A DNA stretch of 64,000 nucleotides from Heterohyrax brucei (GCA_028571685.1 CM053142.1:130316796-130380795); one strand, 5' to 3'. Positions 52,890 to 62,760 are shown, counted from the first letter of the stretch. Numbers and translations are program-made. The notes: a model not told the origin generated them from the letters alone.

Positions 52890-53325
52890 GTGCACACCAA
52901 CATTCAATTTCAGTTCAGATCATAATGATCCTATGTGACAGACCTACCACTTTAGTTGCTAACTGAAAAGTTGATAGTTTGAACCCACCCAGCGACTCTG
53001 CAGGAAAAAAAAAAAGCCTAGCAATCTGCTGTCATAAAAATTAACTTTCAAAAAACCAGCTCATTGCCATCGAGTTGATTCCAACTCATAGTGACCGTAA
53101 AGGACAGAGTAGAAGTGCCCCATAGGGTTTCCATGTCTATAATCTTTAGAAAGCAGACTGCCACATCTTTCTCCGCAGGGTTCAAACCGTTCACCTTTCA
53201 GTTAGCAGGCGAGCTTAACCACTGTACCACTAGGACTCCTAGGAAACGCCGTAAAGCAGTTCTGCTCCGACAGGTGTCATCGCTATGAGTCAAAATCAAC
53301 TCAGTGGCACAGAACAATAATGGAT
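52890..53325. mobile_element. AfroSINE nested cluster
   Basis: Three AfroSINE parts: a short antisense tail piece (about 52895-52944); a plus-strand long-subtype copy split into 52945-53045 ('GCTAACTGAAAAGTTGATAG', 'CCTAGCAATCTGCTGTC') and 53241-53325 ('GCAGTTCTGCTCCGACAGG', 'TCGCTATGAGTCAAAATC'); and between these an antisense copy, 53047-53240 ('CATTGCCATCGAGTTGATTCC', 'CACTGTACCACTAGGACTCC'). Confidence 0.9.
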
Positions 53326-53403
53326 GGATGGAGGGGAGGAGGGAGGAGGACGGGAGGGAGGGAGAGAGGGAGGGAGAGAAGGAGGGAGAGAGGGACGGAG
53401 GGG
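53321..53403 (+). repeat. G-rich purine tract (GGAGGG)n
   Basis: Starts as GGAT repeats at the AfroSINE 3' end and becomes GGAGGGAGGAGG and GAGAGAGGGA runs. More than four GGG tracts within 40 bases give G-quadruplex potential; the strand is almost pure purine, so triplex formation is also possible. Confidence 0.92.
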
Positions 53404-53663
53404 ATAAATCAGTAGACAATTATGTGTATGTGTACAAGTGCACATAAATATAAGTTTTTTTTCTATATCAGTCTGCTGACAGGGCCTAGAAACAAAAACA
53501 TCAGTACAATGAACACAACAAGCAGCCAAATCTTGGTTTCTAGATATCTTTTTTAATTAAGGAAACCAAGGTTCCTTAGAGTAATTACAGACCCCCAAGC
53601 TAGGTCAAGGAAAGTACAAGATTAGCCTGGAATATCTTGTGGTGCTGGGAGGAAAAGAAATAC

Positions 53664-53702
53664 TCACACACACACACGCACACACGCACACACACACAAA
53701 AA
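53664..53702. repeat. (CA)n microsatellite
   Basis: 'CACACACACACACGCACAC' and following CA units. Confidence 0.92.
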
Positions 53703-53797
53703 ACCTGATGTGAAAGGACCCAAGAGTCAACTTGAAGGTGACTCCTGTCTGGCAAAAACTGAGGAGCAAAGCAAATGAGGGTACTAAGGGATCACGG

Positions 53798-53962
53798 AAA
53801 CCTGGGTGTGTAGTGGTTAAGAGCTATGGCTGCTAATCAAAAGGCTGGCAGTTGGAACCTATCAGGCATTCCCTGAAAACCCTGTGGAGGCAGTTCTCCT
53901 CTGTCCTATAGGCTCACTGTGAGTTAGAATCCGCTCAGTGGTAATGAGGGTTTTTTCCAGTG
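53798..53962 (+). mobile_element. AfroSINE
   Basis: 'GGAAACCTGGGTGTGTAGTGG', 'GCTGCTAATCAAAAGGCTGG', 'CAGTTCTCCTCTGTCC' and tail 'CACTGTGAGTTAGAATCCGC'. Full length. Confidence 0.95.
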
Positions 53963-54086
53963 GACTATATAGAATAAAATAAGGTCCATGAGTCTGTATG
54001 GATATACATAAGCAACTACTTAATAAAAAAACAGAGAAGGGAAGCCTCTTCTTTAGAGTAGAAGTCGAATAAGTGTCAAAAATGAA

Positions 54087-54245
54087 AAAACACCAAACAT
54101 TGCTGTTGAGTCAGTTCTCACTCATAGTGACCATATAAGAGGTAGTAGAACCGTGCCGCTGGGCTTCCAAGAGTGGCTGGTGGAGGCAAACTGCCGACTT
54201 TCGGTTAGCAGCCATAGCTCCAAACCACTGCACCAACAGGGCCCC
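54087..54245 (-). mobile_element. AfroSINE
   Basis: Antisense 'TTGCTGTTGAGTCAGTTCTC', 'GCTTCCAAGAGTGGCTGGTGG', 'TTCGGTTAGCAGCCATAGC' and 'CACTGCACCAACAGGGCC'. Confidence 0.95.
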
Positions 54246-54489
54246 ATGTAAGTCAGGAAAGATGAAAATAAAAAGTCACTCTTGGTGGTAATGGCCAAAG
54301 GTAGCATGGTAAGGAAAATATTTACACAGTCTTATTAAAGTATTCTTCTATAAGATACTAAGTACAAAGGAAAAAATTGTTGCTTTTCTGTGCAGAACCC
54401 TGTCAGATACCACCCTAGCCAACTGATCAAAGTTAACCTCACCAGTAATAAGGTACACTAACATCGTGGACCACCTGATATGATGCACT

Positions 54490-54952
54490 GAGGATCCCAG
54501 CATAAAATACAACTTGTATGCTATTTTTAATAGATTATGCTTAATTTTAATCATAGTCTGTATACTGGACCAGTGAAAGGGGCACTAAAGGGACAGTTGG
54601 CAAATGGTGAATAAGATCTGTGGATTAATTAATGGTATAAAACATGTTGCCATCAAATTGATTCCAACTCACAGTAGCCCTGCAAGACAGAGTAAAACTG
54701 TTCCACAGTTTTCAGTAAATACTTGGTGTATTCAAATTGTCAACATTTTGTTTAGCAGCTGAGTTCTCAATCAGCGTGATACCAGGGCTCCATTCCTGGT
54801 ACAGCGTAAATGCTAATTCTCTGATTTTGAACATGGTACTGTGTTCGTATTTGAAAAGTTGGGCAAATGATCTACGGGAATTCTTCAGACTATTTTTGCA
54901 GTTTTTCCATCAGTCTTAAATTATTTCAAAATAAATAAAAAAAAATACATGT
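54490..54952 (+). mobile_element. L1 LINE 3' end with nested AfroSINE
   Basis: 'GTATACTGGACCAGTGAAAGG', 'TGAATAAGATCTGTGGATTAA', then after the SINE 'TTTTGAACATGGTACTGTG' and 'TTATTTCAAAATAAATAAAAA' are the terminal 3' UTR of an old L1. Confidence 0.85.
54643..54792 (-). mobile_element. AfroSINE nested in L1
   Basis: Antisense 'TGTTGCCATCAAATTGATTCC', 'GACAGAGTAAAACTGTTCC', 'TTTTGTTTAGCAGCTGAG' and 'ATACCAGGGCTCC'. Confidence 0.93.
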
Positions 54953-56364
54953 TTAGAAGGACAACAAGGAAAAATAAATAACTCTACTATCCACTGTTAC
55001 CAAAATTGTATGTTAAAATGGACAACTTAACATCTTCTCAAAGTAAAAGAATGTTTTCTTAAAATGAGAAAGCTAAATACATTTTACTTTAGGAAAAACT
55101 CAGTGTATATACGTGAAAGATGTATTCATTGTCTAAATTCTCCTCCACATCAATATGTCCCTTGCCTCTGAGTCCCTGTTTTACTTTTCCAACTATTGCT
55201 CATTTTTTCAGAGATTATGAAGTGAGCAATGATGTTAAGTTTTTGTCTAAATTAACCCTCAGTGATAATTTACTCCAGTGAATTCTGAAAGGCTTCCAGC
55301 CCAACTTTCAGTATATATTGTTCTGGGTGATGAATTTTAGAGTGCTGCATTTCTGCCTACGCTATTAAATGTGATCTACAACAAAGAAGGCTTAGGCCAC
55401 ATCTAACAGGTACTCCTATATAGGCATATATGTGAGTACATATATAGGCATATACATATATACAAATACTTGAAATACTTACACTAAGTTGCTATTATGA
55501 TTTATGCTGTTTTATTTATTCTAATTAAATGTTTTCCGTTGGAGACTTTCAACCCCCGCCCCCTCAAAAAAAGAGAAGTCGCTTGGTTTGACCACCAGAG
55601 GGCATAAGACATTAAGGAACAGAACAAAGCCCTCCTGCTGTGATTTCAGTGCTTGAGATCTCTAGTCAGCCACTTGAAGAGATGAACTCACTGAGAGACA
55701 AGCGAGATATGTGAAAATGAAGATAGGAGGTTTAAAAGTAAAATCGATCATTTTTTAATAAGAATGAAATCATCAGCTGTGTTCTCAAAAGTGCTCACCT
55801 ACATGCATTTATTAATTACATTGTTGATTTAGATTCAATATTCAATTAAGCGTTGAAATAGATTGGTAGTATTAAGCTGTGATGTTTCCTTTCCTGATGA
55901 TGTTTGAGAAAAATATTTGACGACTGATGCAATATTATCCACAAAATGATAAATGAGCTAATCCAGAATCAATGAGGCCAAGGACCTGATTTGATTTGTG
56001 TACAGTCCAGTTAACATCTCTCTAAATAGTCTGCCCCCCTCCCGACACACACTTGAACCACCAAACGCTTATCAGAGGTCCCAGGGTGAGAGTGTGCATA
56101 CACCTGGGCATAGATCCAACACTTCTAGGGGCACTGAATCAAAATGTGCTTTCCACTGATTTGGGGTGAATGGTATCTCCTCATAAACTGACAGTATTTT
56201 TTATTTTAGGATTGTAAGTTGTTTGGAATCAGACCATTCATACTTCTCCTATTCTTCTCACTAGGTCCCTTCAATCCTCCCTTTGTCCATTCTGTTTCCT
56301 TCGCCTTCTAAGTCCCAACCATCTATGCTGTGATACTGTATGATAAACACACAAAACCCAAAAA
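54953..56364. other. Single-copy-looking stretch with candidate conserved core
   Basis: Repeat-free. 55415-55475 has a TATATAGGCATATA-type imperfect tandem repeat. 55690-56020 is AT-rich with dense homeodomain-like words (TTATTAATTACATTG, TTGATTTAGATT, TTCAATTAAGCG, CTTTCCTGATGATG). There is no long frame. This is the most enhancer-like segment of the window, but conservation is untested. Confidence 0.3.
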
Positions 56365-56365
56365 T

Positions 56366-56704
56366 AAATAAACCTGTTGTCATCAAGTCAGTTCCCATTC
56401 CTGGAGGCCCCAAGAGTAAGACAGTAATACCAACTCATACGGTTTTCTTGGCTGTAACCTTTATGGCCTTCTAGATGCTAACTAAAAGGTCAGCAGTTTG
56501 AATTAAACAGTTACTCTTTGGAAACCCTGTGGGGCAGTTCTACTCTGTCCTATTGGGTGGTTAGGATCTGAATCAACTCAACTAAAAAGAGGTTGATTTT
56601 TTTGGTTGTTTGGTAATCTTTGTGGAAGCAGATTGCCAGCTTTTCTTCTGTGATGCTGTTGACTGGGTTCCAACCACCAATTTTTAGGTTAGTAGTTGAG
56701 CACA
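56366..56704 (-). mobile_element. AfroSINE (long subtype) interrupted by a second AfroSINE
   Basis: The outer antisense copy is in two pieces: 56366-56466 ('TTGTCATCAAGTCAGTTCCC', 'TTTTCTTGGCTGTAACC') and 56613-56704 ('GGAAGCAGATTGCCAGC', 'GGTTAGTAGTTGAGCAC'). The pieces are consecutive in the long AfroSINE subtype. Confidence 0.92.
56467..56612 (+). mobile_element. AfroSINE inserted in AfroSINE
   Basis: 'GATGCTAACTAAAAGGTCAG', 'GGGGCAGTTCTACTCTGTCC' and the tail to 'GGTTGTTTG'. The 13-bp flanks GTAACCTTTATGG (56454-56466) and GTAATCTTTGTGG (56613-56625) are a target-site duplication with two mismatches. The head is 5' truncated. Confidence 0.93.
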
Positions 56705-57099
56705 AACTGATGACTATATGTGGAAGAGACAGTAATTAATTGATGTGCAAAATTATTTCAATCCTGTCAATATTTCTGTCAGCTTAGAATCAGCTGGGAT
56801 GGGCAGTGACATTAAGATTGAATGTGGACTCAGCTGGTTGTTCCCTATTCCATGCAGGAGATGACACCTCTGCTGTTACTGTGAGATCATTTTTTCGCCC
56901 ATGCTTAAAATTTCTCTCCATGAAGCTTTCCAATTGTGGCACTTTCTGTTGGAGCAGTACCAGGTAACTAAAACGTACCAATACACCTAAGTTCTTAGTT
57001 CAAATAATGGAACACCTTACTTCCCTACAAAGACATTTTCACATTTAAGGATTATACTGTAAATCCCTTCTCAAATCAACAATATGGTTAGAATAAAAT

Positions 57100-57300
57100 A
57101 TATGTGACTAAATGCTAGTTATTATCCTAATAACTTTAAACATATTATCTCATTTCAGTCTCATAAGAATCTTAGGACATAGGATGATTTTGATTCCTAT
57201 TTAAAAGATAAAGACTCTGAGGAGACTGTATCAGAGAGGAAAAATAATCTGCCTATGACCAGACAGCTGTCACATATCCACGTGTGGATCCCAGGTTATT
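57100..57300 (-). mobile_element. MIR SINE
   Basis: Antisense 'CATATTATCTCATTTCAGTC', 'AAAAGATAAAGACTCTGAGG' and 'CCTATGACCAGACAGCTGTC' follow the MIR core. Confidence 0.8.
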
Positions 57301-57385
57301 GTGACTTATAAGCCCTCATCTTCAAATGTGGATTTTTAATGACTTCACCAGTTAATGTCAAACTTAGTTGTGCATCACAATCACC

Positions 57386-57700
57386 TGGTGCGCTTATGGC
57401 AGAGACTGTTAGCTTTTCACCAAAATCCACTTTCTCTTATTACTGGCACAGCAGCTAAGCTGTATTTCCCTCCCTCCTTTGCAGTTAGGTACGTCCATGT
57501 AACTGAGTTCTCCCACTTTTGGTCTGGTCCATTACAATTTCCCATATGTATGCCTCTTTGTCATTTCCTATTCCATCAGCTGGATGCAGATACAATGACT
57601 CCAGGTTATGGGGGAGCCACAAGATGGAAAGAGTCTGAGATACTAAGAGACTTCATGGAAACAGCCTCCTTCTCAATCTCACCCTAAGTATCACGTGAGC
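57386..57700 (+). mobile_element. Ancient interspersed repeat, family unresolved
   Basis: 'TACTGGCACAGCAGCTAAGC', 'TTTGCAGTTAGGTACGTCC', 'ATCAGCTGGATGCAGATAC', 'GGGAGCCACAAGATGGAAAG' and 'TATCACGTGAGCAAGAG' form a familiar old mammalian repeat, related to the minus-strand copy at 17590-17995. The 110-codon frame 57355-57687 is a reading of this repeat. Confidence 0.5.
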
Positions 57701-57778
57701 AAGAGTTCTGCTCTCTTCTATACGGTTGCTGTGAGTTGGAATCACCTCAACAGCAACTAGTTTGTTTTTTGGGGTTTA
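57701..57778 (+). mobile_element. AfroSINE 3' fragment
   Basis: 'CTGCTCTCTTCTATACGG', 'GCTGTGAGTTGGAATCACC' and 'TTTGTTTTTTGGGGTTTA' are the tail only. Confidence 0.85.
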
Positions 57779-57829
57779 ATCTACTGACATTTCAGAATCT
57801 GTTTGCTACTCACAGCCTGAAATTCTGTG

Positions 57830-57998
57830 AAGTCTGGTGGCAAAGTGGTTAACAGCTAGGTTGCTAACCATAAGGTCAGCAGTTCAAATCTACTGGTAGC
57901 TCCTTGCAAACAGTTCTACTGTTTACAGTTCTACTCTGTCCTATAGGGTCTCTGTAAGTTGGAACTGACTTGACTGCATCTAACCAGCACCACCACCA
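57830..57998 (+). mobile_element. AfroSINE with small internal duplication
   Basis: 'GTCTGGTGGCAAAGTGGTTAAC', 'CATAAGGTCAGCAGTTCAAAT' and tail 'TCTGTAAGTTGGAACTGAC'. 'CAGTTCTACT' appears twice (about 57911 and 57926), a local slip duplication. Confidence 0.93.
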
Positions 57999-58159
57999 CA
58001 ACACCAGGCCATAATTAATACAGATTTTAAATTTAAAAAGTTTTCTTAATAGTGATGGGAAACCTGGCAATGAATATTGGTGATGATTGTACAATGTAAT
58101 TCATGTAATTGCTGTCACTGAATTGTAGGTATAAAAAATATTGAATTAGCAAATGCTGC

Positions 58160-58258
58160 ACTACACACACATCTATCTATCTATCATCTACATGTATGTG
58201 TATGTATATCTACACATACAGACACATACACTCACTCACAGACGTACACATATTTAAA
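58160..58258. repeat. (ATCT)n and (CACATA)n microsatellite
   Basis: CTAT units then 'TGTATGTGTATGTATATC' and CACATACA-type runs. Confidence 0.85.
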
Positions 58259-58319
58259 ACAAACACTTTTGTGGTCTCTACTCCAGGCCTCCTAGGTCAG
58301 AATCTCTGAGTCCGAAGCC

Positions 58320-58580
58320 TATTGTTAGGCATCCTTGCGTTGGTTCCCACTCACAGCAACCCTGTGTACAACAGAAGAAACACTGCCCAGTCCTCTCCTA
58401 TCCTCACAATCATTGCTATGTTTGAGCCTCTTGTTGCAGCCACTATGTCAATCTATCCTGTTGAAGGTTTTCCTCAGTTTTGCTAACCCTCTTCTTTACC
58501 AAGCATGATACCCTTTTCTAGGGGCTGATCCCTCCTAATAATGTGTCCAGAGTCACAGAGATGAAGTCTTGCCGTTTCCC
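58320..58580 (-). mobile_element. RTE1-type LINE, 3' fragment
   Basis: Antisense 'TTGTTAGGCATCCTTGCG', 'GAGCCTCTTGTTGCAGCC', 'TTTACCAAGCATGATACCC' and 'TGATCCCTCCTAATAATG'. It is joined directly to a MaLR LTR piece. Confidence 0.9.
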
Positions 58581-58829
58581 TATTTGTCTCTTCTTTATCT
58601 CAAAAGAGGTGGACTCAAGACACAGTCTAGTCCTATAGATTGATTCCTGCCTCATTGGTGCAACTGCCACCAATCCCACTGCGTTAACATCATTGTGAGA
58701 GGGTTTACAATACACAGGAAAATCACATCAGATAACAAAATGGTAGAAAGTCATACAATCTGGGAACCATGGCTAGCCAAGTTGACACATGCTTTGGGGG
58801 AGGGGACACACAATTCACTCCATTACAGA
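58581..58829 (-). mobile_element. MaLR LTR, 5' half
   Basis: 'TCTTTATCTCAAAAGAGG', 'CCTATAGATTGATTCCTGCC', 'CCAAGTTGACACATGC' and the terminus 'CAATTCACTCCATTACA'. Only the part upstream of the LTR's TATA region is present, the complement of what survives at 16556-17208. Confidence 0.85.
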
Positions 58830-59430
58830 GATACACTGTGGAAACCATAGGATCTGTGGTCTGAACTAAGAATTAGATGCCTACAAGTTCAAATATTTGA
58901 ATCTCACAGAAAGAAAAATTACCCTAATTAAAAATAAAATGGAAGTAACCTTCTAATGTTAAGAAAGAGAAATTGATAGCACTGTTCTCAAGAAGAGATT
59001 TACAATAATCTGATTATCACACATTTCAGTTTAGAGTGACTGAGATATTCTTAGATTATGTGTACCACATGTGATCACATGTGGTACATGTGAACGTGTA
59101 CCTCTATAACTAAGGAACTCCTTGAATTCTTCTAGAATTAAACCAGAATTGTGGAACGCTTGTCTCTTGAAGCAAGCAATATCATCATTGATGAGTTAAG
59201 ATCTGCATAACTCAAAAGATTCATTTAAACAGCAATTCTGAAGTCTTGATTAATGTGAGGTCAATATCTATTCCATGCAGTCACCTATCAGAAACAGAGA
59301 CAATGCTTGTTTAGCATTTCTTAAAACTGAGTGTTGTACAGGCTTGTTTTAAAGAAAAATAATTTTCACTAAGCCACAAGAACATATCCATACTGTCCTG
59401 GTCTTCACACTCCAATTTGAGAAGTATGTC
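58830..59430. other. Stretch without recognised repeat, containing a perfect palindrome
   Basis: AT-rich non-coding DNA. The notable feature is the 28-bp palindrome at 59061-59088. Confidence 0.5.
59061..59088. other. Perfect 28-bp palindrome
   Basis: The half TGTACCACATGTGA is followed at once by its exact reverse complement. It contains two CACATGTG (E-box type) octamers around a central TGATCA. There is no loop, so it could form a cruciform or a two-fold binding site. Confidence 0.97.
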
Positions 59431-60005
59431 TGTCTTAGTTTCCTGGGACCACCATAAAAAAATGCCACAAAGTGGGTGGCTTTAAAGAACTGGAGTCTGT
59501 TTTCTCACAGTTCAAGGGACTGGACTTCTAAATTCAGGGCTTCAGCTCCAGGGGAAGGTCCTTCTTTGTCTCTTCCAGCTTCTGGTAGCTTCTAGTAATT
59601 CCTGAGGTTCCTGGGCTTGTAAATGCATCTGCCTCCATCAAAACATGGTGTCTTCTATGTGTGTCTTTGTGTCTATATTCTCCTTTAAAAGACACCACGT
59701 GGAAGGGTTTGACTTGAGGAACTATTCTTCGCTGATATGGCCTCATTAGCATAACAAAAGAAGTAGTCCATTTATAAACAAAGTCACATTCACAGATACA
59801 GGGCTTAAGACTTCAAGTCTTTTTGAAAAAGACCCCACTGTCATTGAGTAGATTCTGACTCATAGTGACCCTATAAGGACAGAGTAGAACTGCTCCATAG
59901 AATTTCCAAGGAGCACCTGGTGGATTCAAACTGCCAACCTTTTGGTTAGCAGATGTAGTACACAACCACTATTCCACCAGGTTTCCTATAATTAAATCCA
60001 TAACA
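59431..60005 (-). mobile_element. MaLR solo LTR with nested AfroSINE
   Basis: From 'TGTCTTAGTTTCCTGGGACC' via 'AGTGGGTGGCTTTAAAG', 'TCAGGGCTTCAGCTCC' and 'GATATGGCCTCATTAGC' to 'AAATCCATAACA' at 60005. Both LTR ends are present; no clear target-site duplication. Confidence 0.88.
59826..59989 (-). mobile_element. AfroSINE nested in MaLR LTR
   Basis: Antisense, near consensus: 'CACTGTCATTGAGTAGATTC', 'AGGACAGAGTAGAACTGC', 'AGGAGCACCTGGTGGATTC' and 'CCACTATTCCACCAGG'. The LTR resumes with 'ATAATTAAATCC'. Confidence 0.95.
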
Positions 60006-60487
60006 TTCCTAGTCAAAATAATGAAAAGCAAAACATGTTGCTGTACTCCTTATCTTCTCAATTTCTCCATTTTCCAAGTCCCCTGATTTCAAACTCCAAC
60101 CCCCGCACTATGCACACTCCCAACGCTGACACATCTTTTTGTGCTTTCTCTTCAATAAGCATCTCAGAACACGTCTCCCTCCCTCTGACTTCCCCAATTC
60201 CGTCCAAATTTACTCATAGGCCTTGTTCTAATTTTATGAATTATTGCCAACCTGATAAACATGTCAGAACTTTCCCTTCCCCACGTGCTTAATCTACAGT
60301 ATAGTAGTCCATATTCTCATCTCAGCAGGTTTCCTGAAGTTTTACCTTGTTTTGACCATGTCGTAGAGAAATGCCAGACCTGTGGAATCATTTCATTCAT
60401 AATCCTTAGGAAATCACTGGAGCATTTCAACTTCTTTTTTTTTCCTGTGTAAAATGTAAATGGCAATAATTTTCCCAGACTCAAATA
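60006..60487. other. Stretch without recognised feature
   Basis: C/T-rich around 60060-60190, reminiscent of an L2 3' region but not assignable. The 85-codon frame at 60035-60292 has no known domain. Confidence 0.35.
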
Positions 60488-60652
60488 ATATCAGTTGCTG
60501 TTGAGTCAGTTCTGATGCACAGTGACCCCTTGTGTATCAGAGTAGCGTGTTGTTCAATGACTGATGATTCTACAGTAGATCACTAGGTTTTTTTCCTAGG
60601 TAAACTCAAACCTCTTACCTCTTGGTTAGCAGTTGAGCACATTAGCAGTCAA
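60488..60652 (-). mobile_element. AfroSINE-related element, extended subtype
   Basis: Antisense 'GCTGTTGAGTCAGTTCTGATG', 'GTATCAGAGTAGCGTG' and 'CTTGGTTAGCAGTTGAGC'. Diverged middle. Confidence 0.85.
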
Positions 60653-60684
60653 CACACATTAACAGACTCTAGACTCAAATAAGA

Positions 60685-61345
60685 GCCACTGTTTATTCAA
60701 GTTCTGACTAGGTGCCTAGTTTTGTGAAGTGTTATATGCATTATCTTATTTAATCTACATACCAACTGTCTTAGTCACCTGGTACTGCTCCAACAGAAAA
60801 TACCATAAGTGGAAGCGTTCATGAAGAGAAACTTCTGTCGTCACAGTCTGGTGAGCCACAAACTCAGTAACAAGTTGCAAGTCCATTCAATATGAGAAAT
60901 CATCACAGTCCGGTAGGCCAAGAGTTCAAATACAAGGAGAGCATCTCTCAGTACAGGCACCTCAGGTCCAAAGGATGTGCCTGCTCTCAGTCATGCTGCT
61001 GTCTTGGTGGTGTGAACTTCCCAACTTGCTCTTTTCACTTCTCTCCCTTATATCCCACAAGATTATTGTAGCTTGAGTCCTGCCTCACCAACACAACTGC
61101 TGCCCATTCTCCATCATCAGTTATCTCAAAGGCAGTATTCACAACACATGGGAGGAATGGCACCGTATTGGGACTCATAGCCAAGTCAAATAACACACTC
61201 ATTTTGGGGGGGACACAATTCAATCCATGACAGCATCCCTATGAAGTAGATCTTATTACCACACACACATTTCTAGATGAGGAAGCTATGGCAAAAAAAG
61301 GTTATATAAGTTGCTCAATCAACTTAGGCACAGTCTTTGAATCTT
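60685..61345 (-). mobile_element. MIR SINE split by a MaLR LTR
   Basis: Antisense MIR in two pieces: 60685-60776 ('ACTAGGTGCCTAGTTTTGTG', 'GCATTATCTTATTTAATC') and 61233-61345 ('CCCTATGAAGTAGATCTTATTA', 'AGATGAGGAAGCTATGGC', 'TTGCTCAATCAACTTAGGC'). Together they follow the MIR order. Confidence 0.85.
60777..61232 (-). mobile_element. MaLR solo LTR inserted in MIR
   Basis: From 'TGTCTTAGTCACCTGGTAC' to 'CAATTCAATCCATGACA'; internal 'CACAGTCCGGTAGGCC' and 'AGATTATTGTAGCTTGAGTCC'. Near full length, same family as 26270 and 42131. Confidence 0.92.
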
Positions 61346-61659
61346 TAAATTTCTAGGTTATACATACAGGATGGATTTACTTGCTTCCTCAAGTACAATA
61401 ACAACAGAAAATTCTCATGATTAGAGGCACATAGAATAACAGTTTTACTGAGTGCTCGGTTTAGCAGCATCTCTTGGGTGGTTCTTTACCACACCAACCC
61501 CACTTTACAAAATGCCAAATGACACAAGCTTAAGTTTGACCTAGTTTAATTGAACTGTGGGTTGTGGTTCAATTATTTGACAATCAATTACTAAGAATTT
61601 AAGCAGTTTTTTAAAACCACTATAAATACTGCCTTTCTTCTGTGGTGTCAGAAACTGCT

Positions 61660-61717
61660 GCTATTTCTTGCTTTCATGTACATACTGTAAATATGTACGC
61701 ACATGAAAGCAAATAGC
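61660..61717 (+). other. Imperfect hairpin
   Basis: TTGCTTTCATGT (61668-61679) pairs exactly with ACATGAAAGCAA (61701-61712). ACATA/TATGT extends the stem inward past a 4-base bulge, and GCTAT/ATAGC extends it outward past a 3-base bulge, giving about 22 pairs around a 7-base loop. It is shorter than a typical pre-microRNA. Confidence 0.55.
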
Positions 61718-62760
61718 CTGAACATATACAGACACTGTATTTCAAATGGCACAAATTTAAAAACTATGAAATAGATCCCAACATGACATTCCAGCTAATT
61801 CAAGAAGCAAATGTCATCTTTTATACTTTTATTGTCTGCAATAGCTTCAAGCCTTGATTTTCTTCCATTTTAATTGAACAAAACCTACGCAACTTACATA
61901 CTACACCTCTCATATAACAAACTCAAGTAGAGAGAAAATCAGATCAAAGCTAGGAGTGCTCGTGTCAAAAGGACAGTCAGACTATGGTATGGTTGAGACC
62001 CATTGGTTGTGGTTCCCTCCTTGAGAAGTGCTATCAAGCCCCAGTGAGAGAACTGACCAAAATCGATGTTGCTGGGGCCTCACAGAGGCAGCCAACTTTG
62101 TGACTTCCAGGAGTCAACCCTGCTCTGCCAGCCACGAAGATGCTCAAGCTATGAGGTCTGAGGTTTTTCTAAGAGAGGGGCAGACGAGGGTTGCACAACA
62201 GATTCCGAAGCAAGAGTAAGCCATTCACTTCATGTTTCCTGTCTGGGTTTCACCAAGCTTCTCTTGTATGTGCTGGAGTGTTAGAATAAGTGATTTGATT
62301 GTGTTTGGAAAGATTTGGGGGGTGTGCGTGTGTGTACATTTTAAATCATAAGGAAAAAAAAAGGCAGCCGGGCAGCCGGCTACTCTTCGTAGTTTTGTGT
62401 GGAAATGTACGTTCTTCTCTGACTTTTCTGTCTCCATAGTCTTTGTCAAAAGACTGCGGTTTACAGGTTGTTTTTTCTTTCCTACTAATTGGCTTTATTC
62501 TTCATGCCAAATGTCTTCTTCACAATGATGAAAACTCTAATATTTTCGAAGTATGAGGATAAACTGGTATCAGACTGCTGATATGACTGAACAGACAAGT
62601 TTGCAAATACTTCACTTCCCTGCTTTGCCTCTTGTGAGGTCCTCATCTTGCATGCTTGCTGAGTGGCAAGTTTCAGGAGAGTTACATCAATGCTGGCTCG
62701 GTGGCAGAACTCTTATCCTAGCCAATGCACCTCAAGCACAGCCAACACTCTTCCGGCAGG
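61718..62760. other. Single-copy-looking stretch
   Basis: No recognised gene or repeat. 'GTGTGCGTGTGTGTAC' at 62320 is a short TG tract. The 86-codon frame 62553-62813 partly overlaps the RTE 5' fragment and has no known domain. Confidence 0.4.

Noticed and set aside
57345..57385. MER5-type hAT fragment, with a possible second half near 58.27 kb
   Set aside because: 'TCAAACTTAGTTGTGCATCAC' and 'GTCAGAATCTCTGAGTCC' are suggestive, but both pieces are too short and diverged to annotate.
57355..57687. 110-codon plus-strand open frame
   Set aside because: It coincides with an old interspersed repeat seen again near 17.9 kb.
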